8,791 bases of DNA from Methanoculleus marisnigri (GTDB lineage: Archaea; Halobacteriota; Methanomicrobia; Methanomicrobiales; Methanoculleaceae), in the NCBI GenBank assembly GCA_002503885.1, contig DASQ01000005.1, forward strand, positions 1 to 8,791, written 5' to 3'. The position numbers were made by a program, and so were the translations under genes. Numbering within the stretch: the first letter of the stretch is position 1; every line of letters begins with the position of its first letter. The notes under the pieces were generated by a model, which saw only the letters and a program-made list of their open reading frames with translations, had not been told where the DNA came from and searched no databases. Of this stretch, positions 1-6,798 are shown in pieces.

Positions 1-84
1 CAATCCTTGGTGATGCTTGATCCGTTTCTTCAAAGTGGACATGGAAACGTGTCGGACAATCGCGATCTGTTCACGTCCAGTCAT
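1..84 (-). CDS. Transposase, N-terminal fragment (left IS copy)
   Basis: The frame starts at ATG 84 and runs 28 codons off the left edge. The product begins MTGREQIAIVRHVSMS and continues with a Lys/Arg/His-rich helical stretch. It is identical to the first 28 residues of the right-hand copy at 8702. The preceding ATG at 92 is in another frame and stops after three codons, and in the frame of ATG 84 a stop lies a few codons upstream, so ATG 84 is the natural start. No convincing Shine-Dalgarno sequence precedes it. A short basic helix-rich N-terminus is usual for transposases with an N-terminal helix-turn-helix, and I weakly suspect an IS630-like element. The catalytic domain is not present, so the family cannot be decided here. 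Confidence 0.6.
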   Translation of the reverse strand, partial: MTGREQIAIVRHVSMSTLKKRIKHHQGL

Positions 85-134
85 GCAGGCATGGGGGGTT
101 CAAGGTTCAAGAGGGTATCGCCAGGAACTATATT
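1..134 (-). mobile_element. 5' end of an insertion sequence, left copy (truncated by window edge)
   Basis: This stretch is the reverse complement of 8652-8785, matching at 133 of 134 positions. The only difference is T107 against the complement of G8679. Homology stops sharply: 135 onward is unrelated to 8651 and below, so the element boundary lies at or very near 134. The copy reads leftward off the window and contains the start of a transposase frame from position 84. The boundary falls 44 bp past the ppx stop codon, so ppx is not interrupted. The far end of the element and any target duplication are outside the window. Confidence 0.85.
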
Positions 135-178
135 CACGGTGTTTGCAGACGGTAACGGAAAGCGGCGGCTGCCGGATC

Positions 179-1720
179 TCATTCGATACCAACGCACCGG
201 ACCGCAAGATCCCTGCCGAAGATCTTCTTAATGGTGCGCCCCTCGGACCGAATCGCCGAGAGCTCAAGGGTGCAATCTGTTGCACTCACGATCTCGAGGG
301 TCGCCTCTCTTTTGTCTGCAGAGGCGATGCGTGCATGGGTGATGAGGCTGGCATGGCCCCGGTCCAGGTGCTCGGCAAGGCGAAGAAATGCGGAGAGAAT
401 TGGTATTGCCTTCGATCCTGCGCCTGCCTTGGGCGATTTCTTCTGGTGATGCCGGGCCACTTCTGCGATGGTATCGATCTCCTGCCGGTCAAACCCGGGC
501 AGATCCGCATTTCCGATGATATAGTGCGAGTGGAGGTGATGGTTGGAGAACGAGACGAGTTCTCCTATATCGTGCAGGTACGCTGCATATTCGAGCAGTT
601 CTCGTTCTGCAGCGCCGAACGTATGCAGACCGGCCCGTACTCCGCTGTCGAAGAGTTCCAGCGAGAGGCGTGCGACCGTCTGCGCATGCTCCGGATTGGC
701 TCTGCATGCGCCAAGAAGCCGCTGTACGCTCTGCCTTCTCTCCTGCAACCGGTCTGCGGGTGAGATGCCTTTTTGGCGCGAGAGATAATCGACGATCAGC
801 CCGTCCCGCAGGCCCCGGTCGCTTATGCGGATCTCCGGAAGGCCGAACTCGTCCATGATCCCCTCAAGAATGGCGGCTCCGGCAATGATGATGTCCGTAC
901 GCTCCGGATTGATTCCGGGGACTTTCTTCCGCTGATCGAGCGGAAGCGAGCAGAGCATGGCAGCGGTCTTTCTGAGATCCTCCCGGGTGAGGATCGGAGG
1001 CGTATCCGGAAGTCGGTCCTGGAAAGAACGCCGGGCAATCTCCGCAAGATTCTGAATCGTGCCCGAACTTCCGTAGGCAACATCTGCACGACCTTTCTTA
1101 ACCTGTTCCGCGGTTGGCATGACGGCGTCCTTTACACAGCGGCAGATGTTCTCGTAGACCTCCGGCGGCACGGGATCTGCCGCTCCGTCCTCGAAGAATT
1201 GGTTTGTGAGACGTAGTGCCCCGAGATTGAGGCTCTCGAGCAGACGCTCCCGCTCCCGGTCCGCGAGGATGATCTCGGTGCTGCCGCCGCCGATATCGAC
1301 AAAAAGTGCAACAGCACCGCCCATCTCAATGTCTCGCGAGACCCCGAGATAGATCAGGCGCGCCTCCTCGATCCCGGAGACCGTCCGGACGCTAAGCCCT
1401 GCCTCATCTTGCAGCCTCTTGAGGAATTCTGCGCAGTTTCGCGCCTCTCGTGCGGCGGACGTCGCTACTGCGACGTACTCTACTGCGCCGAAGCTGCGTG
1501 CAAGGTCGGTGAACCTCCTGCAGGCACGGACCGCGCGGTCCATCGCGTCGTCCCTGAGCCAGCCCCGGGCGAACTCCCCCTCTCCGAGCCGTACAACTTC
1601 TTTCTGCTTCGTAAGCACGGTATAGGACTGTCCGGACTCAAAACGGGCTACAAGGAGGCGAACGGAGTTCGTGCCGAGGTCGAAGAATGCAACGACCCGC
1701 CCTTTTTGGGGTGCGGTCAT
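179..1720 (-). CDS. ppx: Exopolyphosphatase, Ppx/GppA family, with C-terminal HD-type domain
   Basis: 513 residues, full length for the long form of the family. Ppx/GppA enzymes hydrolyse terminal phosphates from polyphosphate, and some members hydrolyse pppGpp; the operon here favours polyphosphate. The ASKHA-fold phosphatase part spans about residues 8-315. It shows the phosphate-1 loop DLGTNSVRLL (14-23), ATSAAREARN (86-95), GIEEARLIYLG (116-126, with acidic residues at the catalytic position), the phosphate-2 loop DIGGGSTE (142-149), YGSSGT (216-221) and DRGLRDGL (301-308). The C-terminal HD-type domain (about 325-513) has H345, H383-D384 in LHDIG, a His cluster at 394-399, HH at 424-425 and D453. 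It is the last gene of the operon, and its ATG overlaps the TGA of the upstream HD gene (ATGA). GGAGG and GTGATC precede the start. The insertion sequence begins 44 bp after its stop. I see no clear terminator in that gap. Confidence 0.93.
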   Translation of the reverse strand: MTAPQKGRVVAFFDLGTNSVRLLVARFESGQSYTVLTKQKEVVRLGEGEFARGWLRDDAMDRAVRACRRFTDLARSFGAVEYVAVATSAAREARNCAEFLKRLQDEAGLSVRTVSGIEEARLIYLGVSRDIEMGGAVALFVDIGGGSTEIILADRERERLLESLNLGALRLTNQFFEDGAADPVPPEVYENICRCVKDAVMPTAEQVKKGRADVAYGSSGTIQNLAEIARRSFQDRLPDTPPILTREDLRKTAAMLCSLPLDQRKKVPGINPERTDIIIAGAAILEGIMDEFGLPEIRISDRGLRDGLIVDYLSRQKGISPADRLQERRQSVQRLLGACRANPEHAQTVARLSLELFDSGVRAGLHTFGAAERELLEYAAYLHDIGELVSFSNHHLHSHYIIGNADLPGFDRQEIDTIAEVARHHQKKSPKAGAGSKAIPILSAFLRLAEHLDRGHASLITHARIASADKREATLEIVSATDCTLELSAIRSEGRTIKKIFGRDLAVRCVGIE

Positions 1721-2301
1721 TCGATCACAAGCCTCCGTCGATAGACCGACTCGAAGAGATCGCTCTTTTTTAAGGCAGACTTCCGTTCTTCGACGGCCGG
1801 AGAAGAGAATGTGCAGTTGATCACGATCCTGTCCGGGTGGATGCCGCAGCCGATCTCCCGGACTGCATCGGTGTGCGCGACGTCAAGCCCGTCTGCAACC
1901 CTCAGCAATGCCGCAAGTTTGCATACCAGTTCCCGGTCGGGGGCGTTTAGTTCCGCAAACGGGGTATGGGACTTCTTTGGGAGCGATTTCCTGTGGTATC
2001 GCGCGATGTTTCCTATGATCCGCCGCTCGTATTCATTGAAGGGAAGCCGTTCCTCACGCCGGATCGTCTCAAGCGCCCGCTTGTGGTGGCCTGCCCGGCC
2101 TTCTGCCCACCCGATGTCATGCAGCAGTGCGGCATATTCGAGGTACTCGCGATCCGTTTCGGTTCGTCGATGGAGCGGCTGCAGTTCGTCGAAGAGCCGG
2201 AGCGCAAGAGTGGATACCTGCCGGGCGTGTCGGATATCTCCGCCGTATTCCTCCACAACGTGCGCGATTGACTCGGTTCGGCTACTTGTGCTGTTCGACA
2301 T
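1717..2301 (-). CDS. Stand-alone HD-domain protein resembling the C-terminal domain of Ppx
   Basis: 194 residues. HD motif: H25 (DIRHARQV), H61-D62 in LLHDIGW, HH at 72-73, H103 in ARYHRKS, and D137/D140 in RVADGLD. HD proteins are metal-dependent phosphohydrolases. No ASKHA part is present; the whole protein aligns by eye with residues about 325-513 of the neighbouring Ppx. Shared features are LEYAA-LHDIG, the HH pair, the ARxHxKS-PK stretch and LRxAxxLD. It is therefore probably a paralogue of that domain encoded separately. It could act as a phosphohydrolase on polyphosphate or a nucleotide, or as a partner or regulator of Ppx; the sequence does not choose. The start at 2301 overlaps the end of the CHAD fusion gene by 20 nt, with GGAGG at 2314-2318 lying 12 nt upstream, rather far for a ribosome site. 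Its stop overlaps the ppx start by 4 nt. Confidence 0.85.
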   Translation of the reverse strand: MSNSTSSRTESIAHVVEEYGGDIRHARQVSTLALRLFDELQPLHRRTETDREYLEYAALLHDIGWAEGRAGHHKRALETIRREERLPFNEYERRIIGNIARYHRKSLPKKSHTPFAELNAPDRELVCKLAALLRVADGLDVAHTDAVREIGCGIHPDRIVINCTFSSPAVEERKSALKKSDLFESVYRRRLVIE

Positions 2302-4087
2302 TGCTCTGTTGTGCCTCCGTTGTCCGATCGATCTGCTGAGCTGTTGGCTCTGTAATCTTATGACCCTTTATTGCGTCGGGCTCGCAGTCCTCCTCCCCAT
2401 GCATCTCCTGTGGTGCTTCATCGTATGCGACCGGAATATGCTCGATCGCGAACGGATCCTGCCGCAGGAGCGCATAACCGGCCCGTGAATCGCCGTCACC
2501 CGGCTTTCCGGCACTACCGGTATTGACGAACCAGACCCCGTCGACCTCGGTCGCGAACGGGCGGCGGGAGTGTCCGGTAACGATGATGTCGGCTTCAGCT
2601 TCGGCCGCAAGGTGCTTTAATCGCTGATCTAAGGCCCTTTCGGAGATATTATCGGTGATCGAGGATGGACCCCCGTGCGTGAGGAGTAAGCGCTTCCCGA
2701 AGAGCGTCAGGCGGACTGTTTCCGGCAGCGTTCGGAGATATCTCCTGCTTTTCCGTGAAAGGCCGCGACGGACCCGCAGCAGCGTCCTGTGCCGTTTCCT
2801 GTTTTTGGAAGTCTTTTGAACTCGTTTTACTCCGACTACGTCTCGATCAAGGTTGCCGATAACGCTGATGATATTCTCTGTCTTGAGCATCCGCACGACC
2901 TCGTTCTGGGACGAACCGTAACCGATGGAATCACCGGCATTCAGAATGAGCGTTGCGCCCCGTGCCCTGGCATCGTTGAGGACCGCCGCAAGAGCGGGAT
3001 GGTTTCCACGCACGTCCCCGATGAGGGCAACCGCTGCCGGCGTATCCTGTTTTCGGCCCAGCAGGGGGGTGCTTATCGTCTCGCGGAGGCTTTCCCACAG
3101 TCTTTCCTCATTCTGCTCGGTCCATGTCCGCACCAGCAGTGCGTGGAGTTCCTGCCTCCGCCTGTTCCTGTCGTCGATGAGGTAGCGGATGCCCGGCTCC
3201 ACGATCCTGAAAAACTCAAGGTGCCCGAAGTATTCCTGCTGCCGCTCCTTCTCCGAGTCGAGAAATTCAGGCAGGCACCCAAGCCAGACGTCGCAGTCGT
3301 GCAGCTCGCCGAGAACGTCTTGAAGATGCTTCACCGGCGTCAGGGGCTCTTTTATGCCGCAATCGTACAGGTCCCGGAACACTTCCATGGTGTATCGGAG
3401 GCGTTTTACGGCGATGCGCATGGCATGGTGCTCGCCGGTCCGGTCGGGCATGGCGATGAAGGGCTCAAACCGGAATACCTCGTCGATCTGCTGCGTGATA
3501 TGGGAGAACGCATGCACATACGCTGCAGGCGAACGGACGTCGGTGTTGCGGAACTCCTCCCTTTCAAGATACCCGGCAAGAGTGTCTTCCATCACCCCGA
3601 CGACCCCCGTGCTCTCCAGACGGTCGATCCCTGCAATAACATCCGGCTGAAGACTCGCTCTTCTCTGCTGAAGACGCAGAAGGAGACATTTGAGTCCGAG
3701 AAGAAGGTCCCGGGTAGCAGGCTCGGCTGCGACGGTGATCTCCTGCGGCAGTTCCGCGCCGTTCCGCGTGGCGGAGTCTCTCTCGCCGACATTCCCGATA
3801 ATGGATAGGAGAAACTCGATCTGGACGTCTGCGTCCCTTGCGGCCCCGAGCGCCCGCGTGATGGTCCGGACCTCCTTGTTCCAGAACCGATATTCTTTGC
3901 CGGAGAAACAGTCCTTGAACAGTGGAAGAGCTGCCCTTATCCGCCGGGATGCCACCCGCATCCTGTGGACAGATTCGATATCGTCTGCTGCGCGGACACC
4001 TTCGATCTCGGCGCTGAAGGCTTTGAGAAGGCCGGAGATGTACCTGGCCCCGTACAGACAGGTCCCGTGATCATGTGCACTCGTCAT
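2282..4087 (-). CDS. CHAD domain-metallophosphoesterase fusion protein
   Basis: 601 residues from ATG 4087. Residues about 8-330 are a CHAD domain, an all-helical fold that binds polyphosphate. It has two repeats, each with a basic His/Arg helix (VHRMRVASRRIRAAL 40-54; HHAMRIAVKRLRYTME 220-235) followed by LGAARDADVQ (80-89) and LQDVLGELHDCDVWL (255-269). Residues about 350-550 are a calcineurin-like phosphoesterase of the YfcE/MJ0936 type: GDVRGN (357-362), NAGD-IGYG (383-391), GNLD (411-414), THGG (470-473), TGHSRRP (504-510) and NTGSAG (522-527). DxH has become DxR, GNHD has become GNLD and GHxH has become GHSR, so activity is uncertain. The last 50 residues are acidic, then Gln/Thr-rich and probably disordered. 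An open frame extends 51 codons further up to 4240, but that part lies inside ppk, looks unlike protein, and lacks a ribosome site. GGGGGTG at 4093-4099 sits 5 nt before ATG 4087; the ATG at 4090 is an alternative. The gene overlaps ppk by 17 nt. Confidence 0.88.
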   Translation of the reverse strand: MTSAHDHGTCLYGARYISGLLKAFSAEIEGVRAADDIESVHRMRVASRRIRAALPLFKDCFSGKEYRFWNKEVRTITRALGAARDADVQIEFLLSIIGNVGERDSATRNGAELPQEITVAAEPATRDLLLGLKCLLLRLQQRRASLQPDVIAGIDRLESTGVVGVMEDTLAGYLEREEFRNTDVRSPAAYVHAFSHITQQIDEVFRFEPFIAMPDRTGEHHAMRIAVKRLRYTMEVFRDLYDCGIKEPLTPVKHLQDVLGELHDCDVWLGCLPEFLDSEKERQQEYFGHLEFFRIVEPGIRYLIDDRNRRRQELHALLVRTWTEQNEERLWESLRETISTPLLGRKQDTPAAVALIGDVRGNHPALAAVLNDARARGATLILNAGDSIGYGSSQNEVVRMLKTENIISVIGNLDRDVVGVKRVQKTSKNRKRHRTLLRVRRGLSRKSRRYLRTLPETVRLTLFGKRLLLTHGGPSSITDNISERALDQRLKHLAAEAEADIIVTGHSRRPFATEVDGVWFVNTGSAGKPGDGDSRAGYALLRQDPFAIEHIPVAYDEAPQEMHGEEDCEPDAIKGHKITEPTAQQIDRTTEAQQSNVEQHK

Positions 4088-6242
4088 CATGCCACCCCCC
4101 ACGGTGTGCAAGCATCCAGTCCTGCGAGTTGAGAGGCTCTTCTCCCGGAGCCGGGCGTATCCGCTCGTAGGTGCCGTCGCAATGTAACATTCGCGCGATG
4201 GCGGTATCCTGGAGATGGACCTGCAGGATATCCTTGACAATCGCCTCCCGCATCTCCGGATCGACGACCGGAAAGAGCGTTTCCACCCGTCGATCGAGGT
4301 TTCGCGGCATTAGATCCGCGCTCCCGAGCAGAACCTCCTCGTTTCTGCCGTTTCTGAAGTAGTAGATCCGGGAGTGTTCAAGGAACCGCCCGACGAGCGA
4401 GGTGACGGTGATCGTATCGCTGACCCCGGGTATCCCGGGCCGGAGGCAGCAGATCCCCCGGACCTGCAGGTCCACTCCGACACCGGCTTCGGACGCCCGG
4501 TAGAGCGCCATGATGCAGTCGTGGTCTACGAGTGCGTTCAGTTTCATGGCGATATAGCCGTCACCGAACTCCTGCTGGCGCCGGACCTCCCGCTCGATCC
4601 GTGCGATGATCTCCTGCCTCATGGTCCCCATCGACCCGTGGGAGACGATGAGCCTTCGGTACCCCGACTTCCTGGAGCACCCGGTGAGCGCGTTGAAGAG
4701 GTCGGCGACGTCCGCGCCGATCTCGGCGTTGCAGGTAAAGAGGCCGAGATCGGTGTAGATCCGCGCCGTCCCGGCGTTGTAGTTTCCCGTCCCCATGTGA
4801 GTATAGGTTACGAGCGCTCCTGCCTCCCGCCGGACGACCATGCACATCTTTGCGTGGACCTTCAGGCCGACGAGCCCGTACACGACGTGGACACCTGCCC
4901 GTTCGAGCGCCCGCGCCCAGCCAATGTTGTTTTCTTCGTCGAACCGCGCCTTCAGTTCGACGAGCACCGCAACCTGTTTCCCGTTCATTCGGGCCTCCAT
5001 CAGTGCTTCGACGATCGGGGAGTTCAACCCGACCCGGTACAGGGTCTGCTTGATGGCGAGCACGTTCGGATCGCATGCAGCCTGTTTGACGAACTCGATC
5101 ACGGGTGAAAAACTGTCATAGGGATGGTAAAGCAGGATGTCCTGCTTTCGGATCGTGGAGAAGATATCCTCTTCGCCGGAGAGGGCGGGCGGGTAAGAGG
5201 GAAGGAACGGCTGGTCTTTCAGGTCCGGGCGGTCGACCGCTGCAAGTTCCATGATGTCGGCCATGCCGAGGGGGCCCTCGGGCGTAAAAATCAGGCTCTG
5301 GGGGAGGCAGAATTTTGCCGTAAGCATCTCTCTCACCCATGTCGGCATGGAGCAGTCGGCTTCGAGGCGGATCGGTTCCCCGATCCGCCGGAGCTCCACG
5401 CTCCCCTCGATCGCGGTGAGGAGATCCGAGGCCTCGTCCTCCTCGATCTCGAAGTCTGCATCCCGGGTGATCCGGAACGGGTATGCGGCAACGACCTCTA
5501 CCCCGGGGTACAGCCGGTCGAGGTTCGCGGCGACGAGATCCTCGAGGAAGATGAAGTGGTGAGCGTTCGCCCCGGAAAGGCTCTCCGGGTCATCGGCGTC
5601 GAGGATATCGCCCGGGACCCGGATGAGCCTCTGGAGGATGTCGAGCGGCACTTTCAGCCGGGAGAAGACCGTTCCGTGCTCGGGATCGTTGATGATGACG
5701 GCGAGGTTCAGGCTCAGGCCTGAGACGAACGGAAACGGGTGGCCGACGTCGAATGCCAGTGGGGTGAGCACGGGAAAGACCTCCTGCTCGAAGAAGTCTT
5801 CCAGGGCCCGTTTCTGGTCGGGACCAAGGTCCTGGTGCCGGTGGATGAGGATGCCCGCCCGGTTCAGTCCGGGGAGGATGTCTTCGCTCCAGCACCGGGA
5901 GGCCTCCTCAAGCAGCGGTGTCAGGTCCTGACGGATCGCTGTCAGCTGCTCGGTCGGCGTCATCCTGTCCGGGGGGGCTTCGAGTGCGCCGCGGGTCCGC
6001 TGCCGCCGGAGCCCGGAGACCCGGACCATCATGAATTCGTCGAGGTTGCTCCAGAAGATCGAGAGGAACTTCACTCGCTCCAGCAGCGGGTGCCGGTGGT
6101 CCTGCGCCTCCTCGAGGACGCGCCGGTTGAACTGTATCCAGCTCAGTTCTCGGTTGAGGTAGTACTGAGGCGCATCCAGCTGCACTTCCGGATGCGTCTT
6201 TTGGGCAGGTGCATGGGTAATATCGGCGTTGTCGGGCGGCAT
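4071..6242 (-). CDS. ppk: Polyphosphate kinase (PPK1)
   Basis: Reversible transfer of the ATP gamma-phosphate to a growing polyphosphate chain. 723 residues, normal for PPK1. From this start: N-terminal domain with NRELSW-FN-RVLEEA (30-46) and FLSIFWSNLDEFMMVRV (59-75); head domain with HPFPF-SGLSLNLAV (168-182); first phospholipase-D-like domain with LLYHPYDSF (370-378), IKQTLYR (397-403) and ELKARFDEENNI (429-440); phosphorylated His H463 in GLKVHAKM; RIYTDLGLF (494-502); second domain with RGICCLRPG (595-603), second catalytic His H623 in EHSRIYYF, and SADLMPRNLDRRVE (641-654). All hallmark residues are present. An in-frame ATG at 6281 would add 13 residues. I prefer 6242 because GGAGAG (6247-6252) lies just upstream, and a TATA-like box at 6280-6287 would put the transcript start between the two ATGs. 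It is the first gene of the operon, so polyphosphate synthesis leads the transcript. Confidence 0.96.
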   Translation of the reverse strand: MPPDNADITHAPAQKTHPEVQLDAPQYYLNRELSWIQFNRRVLEEAQDHRHPLLERVKFLSIFWSNLDEFMMVRVSGLRRQRTRGALEAPPDRMTPTEQLTAIRQDLTPLLEEASRCWSEDILPGLNRAGILIHRHQDLGPDQKRALEDFFEQEVFPVLTPLAFDVGHPFPFVSGLSLNLAVIINDPEHGTVFSRLKVPLDILQRLIRVPGDILDADDPESLSGANAHHFIFLEDLVAANLDRLYPGVEVVAAYPFRITRDADFEIEEDEASDLLTAIEGSVELRRIGEPIRLEADCSMPTWVREMLTAKFCLPQSLIFTPEGPLGMADIMELAAVDRPDLKDQPFLPSYPPALSGEEDIFSTIRKQDILLYHPYDSFSPVIEFVKQAACDPNVLAIKQTLYRVGLNSPIVEALMEARMNGKQVAVLVELKARFDEENNIGWARALERAGVHVVYGLVGLKVHAKMCMVVRREAGALVTYTHMGTGNYNAGTARIYTDLGLFTCNAEIGADVADLFNALTGCSRKSGYRRLIVSHGSMGTMRQEIIARIEREVRRQQEFGDGYIAMKLNALVDHDCIMALYRASEAGVGVDLQVRGICCLRPGIPGVSDTITVTSLVGRFLEHSRIYYFRNGRNEEVLLGSADLMPRNLDRRVETLFPVVDPEMREAIVKDILQVHLQDTAIARMLHCDGTYERIRPAPGEEPLNSQDWMLAHRGGWHDDECT

Positions 6243-6244
6243 TA

Positions 6245-6252
6245 CTCTCTCC
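6245..6252 (-). promoter_or_regulatory. Shine-Dalgarno site that sets the ppk start
   Basis: On the minus strand this reads GGAGAGAG and ends two bases before ATG 6242; the GGAG core is 6 nt from the start codon. The competing ATG at 6281 has only AT-rich sequence before it and no such site. This is the main reason for choosing the 723-residue PPK1. Confidence 0.6.
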
Positions 6253-6279
6253 TCTGCTGTCAGGCCCGACAGCAGGCGC

Positions 6280-6300
6280 ATATATAGTTGTAAATATTTA
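6280..6300 (-). promoter_or_regulatory. Candidate archaeal promoter (TATA-like) for the ppk operon
   Basis: The minus strand reads CTATATAT at 6280-6287, preceded by an AT-only palindrome TAAATATTTA at 6291-6300. A TATA box at 6280-6287 would place transcription initiation roughly 25 nt on, near 6257, giving a short leader with the ribosome site and ATG 6242. Other AT-rich boxes lie further up (TTTTTATAT at 6422-6430 and GATATAATATTTT at about 6444-6456), so more than one start site is possible. This rests on motif shape and spacing only. Confidence 0.4.
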
Positions 6301-6504
6301 CTTCATCAGCTATATTGTTTTTCCGGTTAATAAATAGTATTCTAACAAGAGATGATTTCCCGGTGCCGGGATCGTTGCGAAATAACCGGTCGATCCTGTT
6401 TTAGGCGGAACAATTAGAGTGTTTTTATATGGGTCTAAATTGGTGATATAATATTTTCCATTCGGAAAAAAGTCGTTGGTTCGGTGTGATCACGAATCTG
6501 GTGT

Positions 6505-6539
6505 GATATATCCTAACCTCCCGTAGCGATTAGGCGCAC
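6505..6539 (-). repeat. 35-bp inverted module, left copy
   Basis: On the plus strand: GATATATCCTAA, one base, CTCCCG, six free bases, then TTAGGCGCAC. The reverse complement of 6731-6765 has the same three blocks with identical spacing: 12, 6 and 10 bases all match, and 29 of 35 positions agree overall. Weaker similarity extends outward (AATCTG at 6495-6500) and inward for about 35 bp. Read on the minus strand toward ppk it ends in TTAGGATATATC, which could be a TATA box, but it lies about 260 nt from the ppk start codon. Confidence 0.75.
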
Positions 6540-6625
6540 GGGACCATCTATTCTCACGATAGTGGCTCCTTTCACCATTATTCGCTTCCTTTCTCCCTTT
6601 TCTGTCCGGCCTACTGAGGCGTAAT

Positions 6626-6646
6626 GTGCCTATAAAATTTAGGCAC
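6626..6646. repeat. Central inverted repeat (GTGCCTA / TAGGCAC)
   Basis: Perfect 7-bp arms GTGCCTA (6626-6632) and TAGGCAC (6640-6646) around a 7-nt AT spacer. It lies close to the midpoint of the outer inverted modules (midpoint about 6635), and its arms share the TTAGGC core with them. GGCC occurs on both outer sides (about 6608 and 6659), hinting at a longer imperfect stem. It could be an operator half-site pair or the hairpin of a short transcript. No T-run follows, so a simple terminator is unlikely. Confidence 0.55.
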
Positions 6647-6730
6647 TGCGATCCGCTTGGCCTTTCGATTCTAATAGGATTACAGAGATATTTCCGAAAA
6701 AAAGAGATTTATCACGGGATTGGTGGAACA

Positions 6731-6765
6731 GTGCGCCTAACTTTTCCGGGAGTTTAGGATATATC
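6731..6765 (+). repeat. 35-bp inverted module, right copy (possible promoter for the 6799 frame)
   Basis: The plus strand reads GTGCGCCTAA, six free bases, CGGGAG, one base, TTAGGATATATC: the inverted partner of 6505-6539. GATATATC at 6758-6765 is an acceptable archaeal TATA core and would start transcription near 6787-6790, just before the frame that opens at 6799. The outer similarity continues as CAGATT at 6769-6774. The pair spans 261 bp and both copies face outward. Confidence 0.7.
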
Positions 6766-6798
6766 TTTCAGATTGCTAAAACAGCCTTACTTGCTGAG

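Larger units (their letters stand above)
6301..6798. other. AT-rich intergenic spacer between ppk and the 6799 frame
   Basis: About 500 bp with no convincing coding frame. It contains TTAGGCGG at 6401, an 8-bp direct repeat GGTGTGAT (6483-6490 and 6500-6507), the palindrome GTGATCAC (6486-6493), an inverted pair of a 35-bp module (6505-6539 and 6731-6765), and a central inverted repeat (6626-6646). TTAGGC or its complement followed by AC-type bases recurs at 6401, 6530, 6639 and 6735, a high density for 340 bp. Divergent flanking genes and TATA-like cores fit a two-way regulatory region; a short non-autonomous mobile element is the alternative. I see no tRNA or known riboswitch here. Confidence 0.6.

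Noticed and set aside
17..763. 248-codon open frame on the plus strand
   Set aside because: Entirely antisense to ppx and the left IS end. Its product is Cys/Arg-rich with no motifs, while the opposite strand carries every Ppx motif.
2789..3808. 339-codon open frame on the plus strand
   Set aside because: Antisense shadow of the CHAD-phosphoesterase gene, produced by high GC3; the minus strand has recognisable domains throughout.
4088..4240. 51-codon N-terminal extension of the CHAD fusion
   Set aside because: It lies wholly inside ppk in another frame, is Ser/Arg/Cys-rich, and has no ribosome site; GGGGGTG supports the start near 4087-4090.
4374..6287. Long plus-strand open frames (4374-5108, 5124-5723, 5739-6287)
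   Set aside because: All are antisense to ppk, whose complete PPK1 motif set leaves no doubt about the coding strand. The products are Asp/Glu/Pro-rich without domains.
6301..6798. CRISPR array or riboswitch in the long spacer
   Set aside because: The repeats are inverted and few, with no regular direct repeat-spacer pattern. I recognise no conserved riboswitch core.
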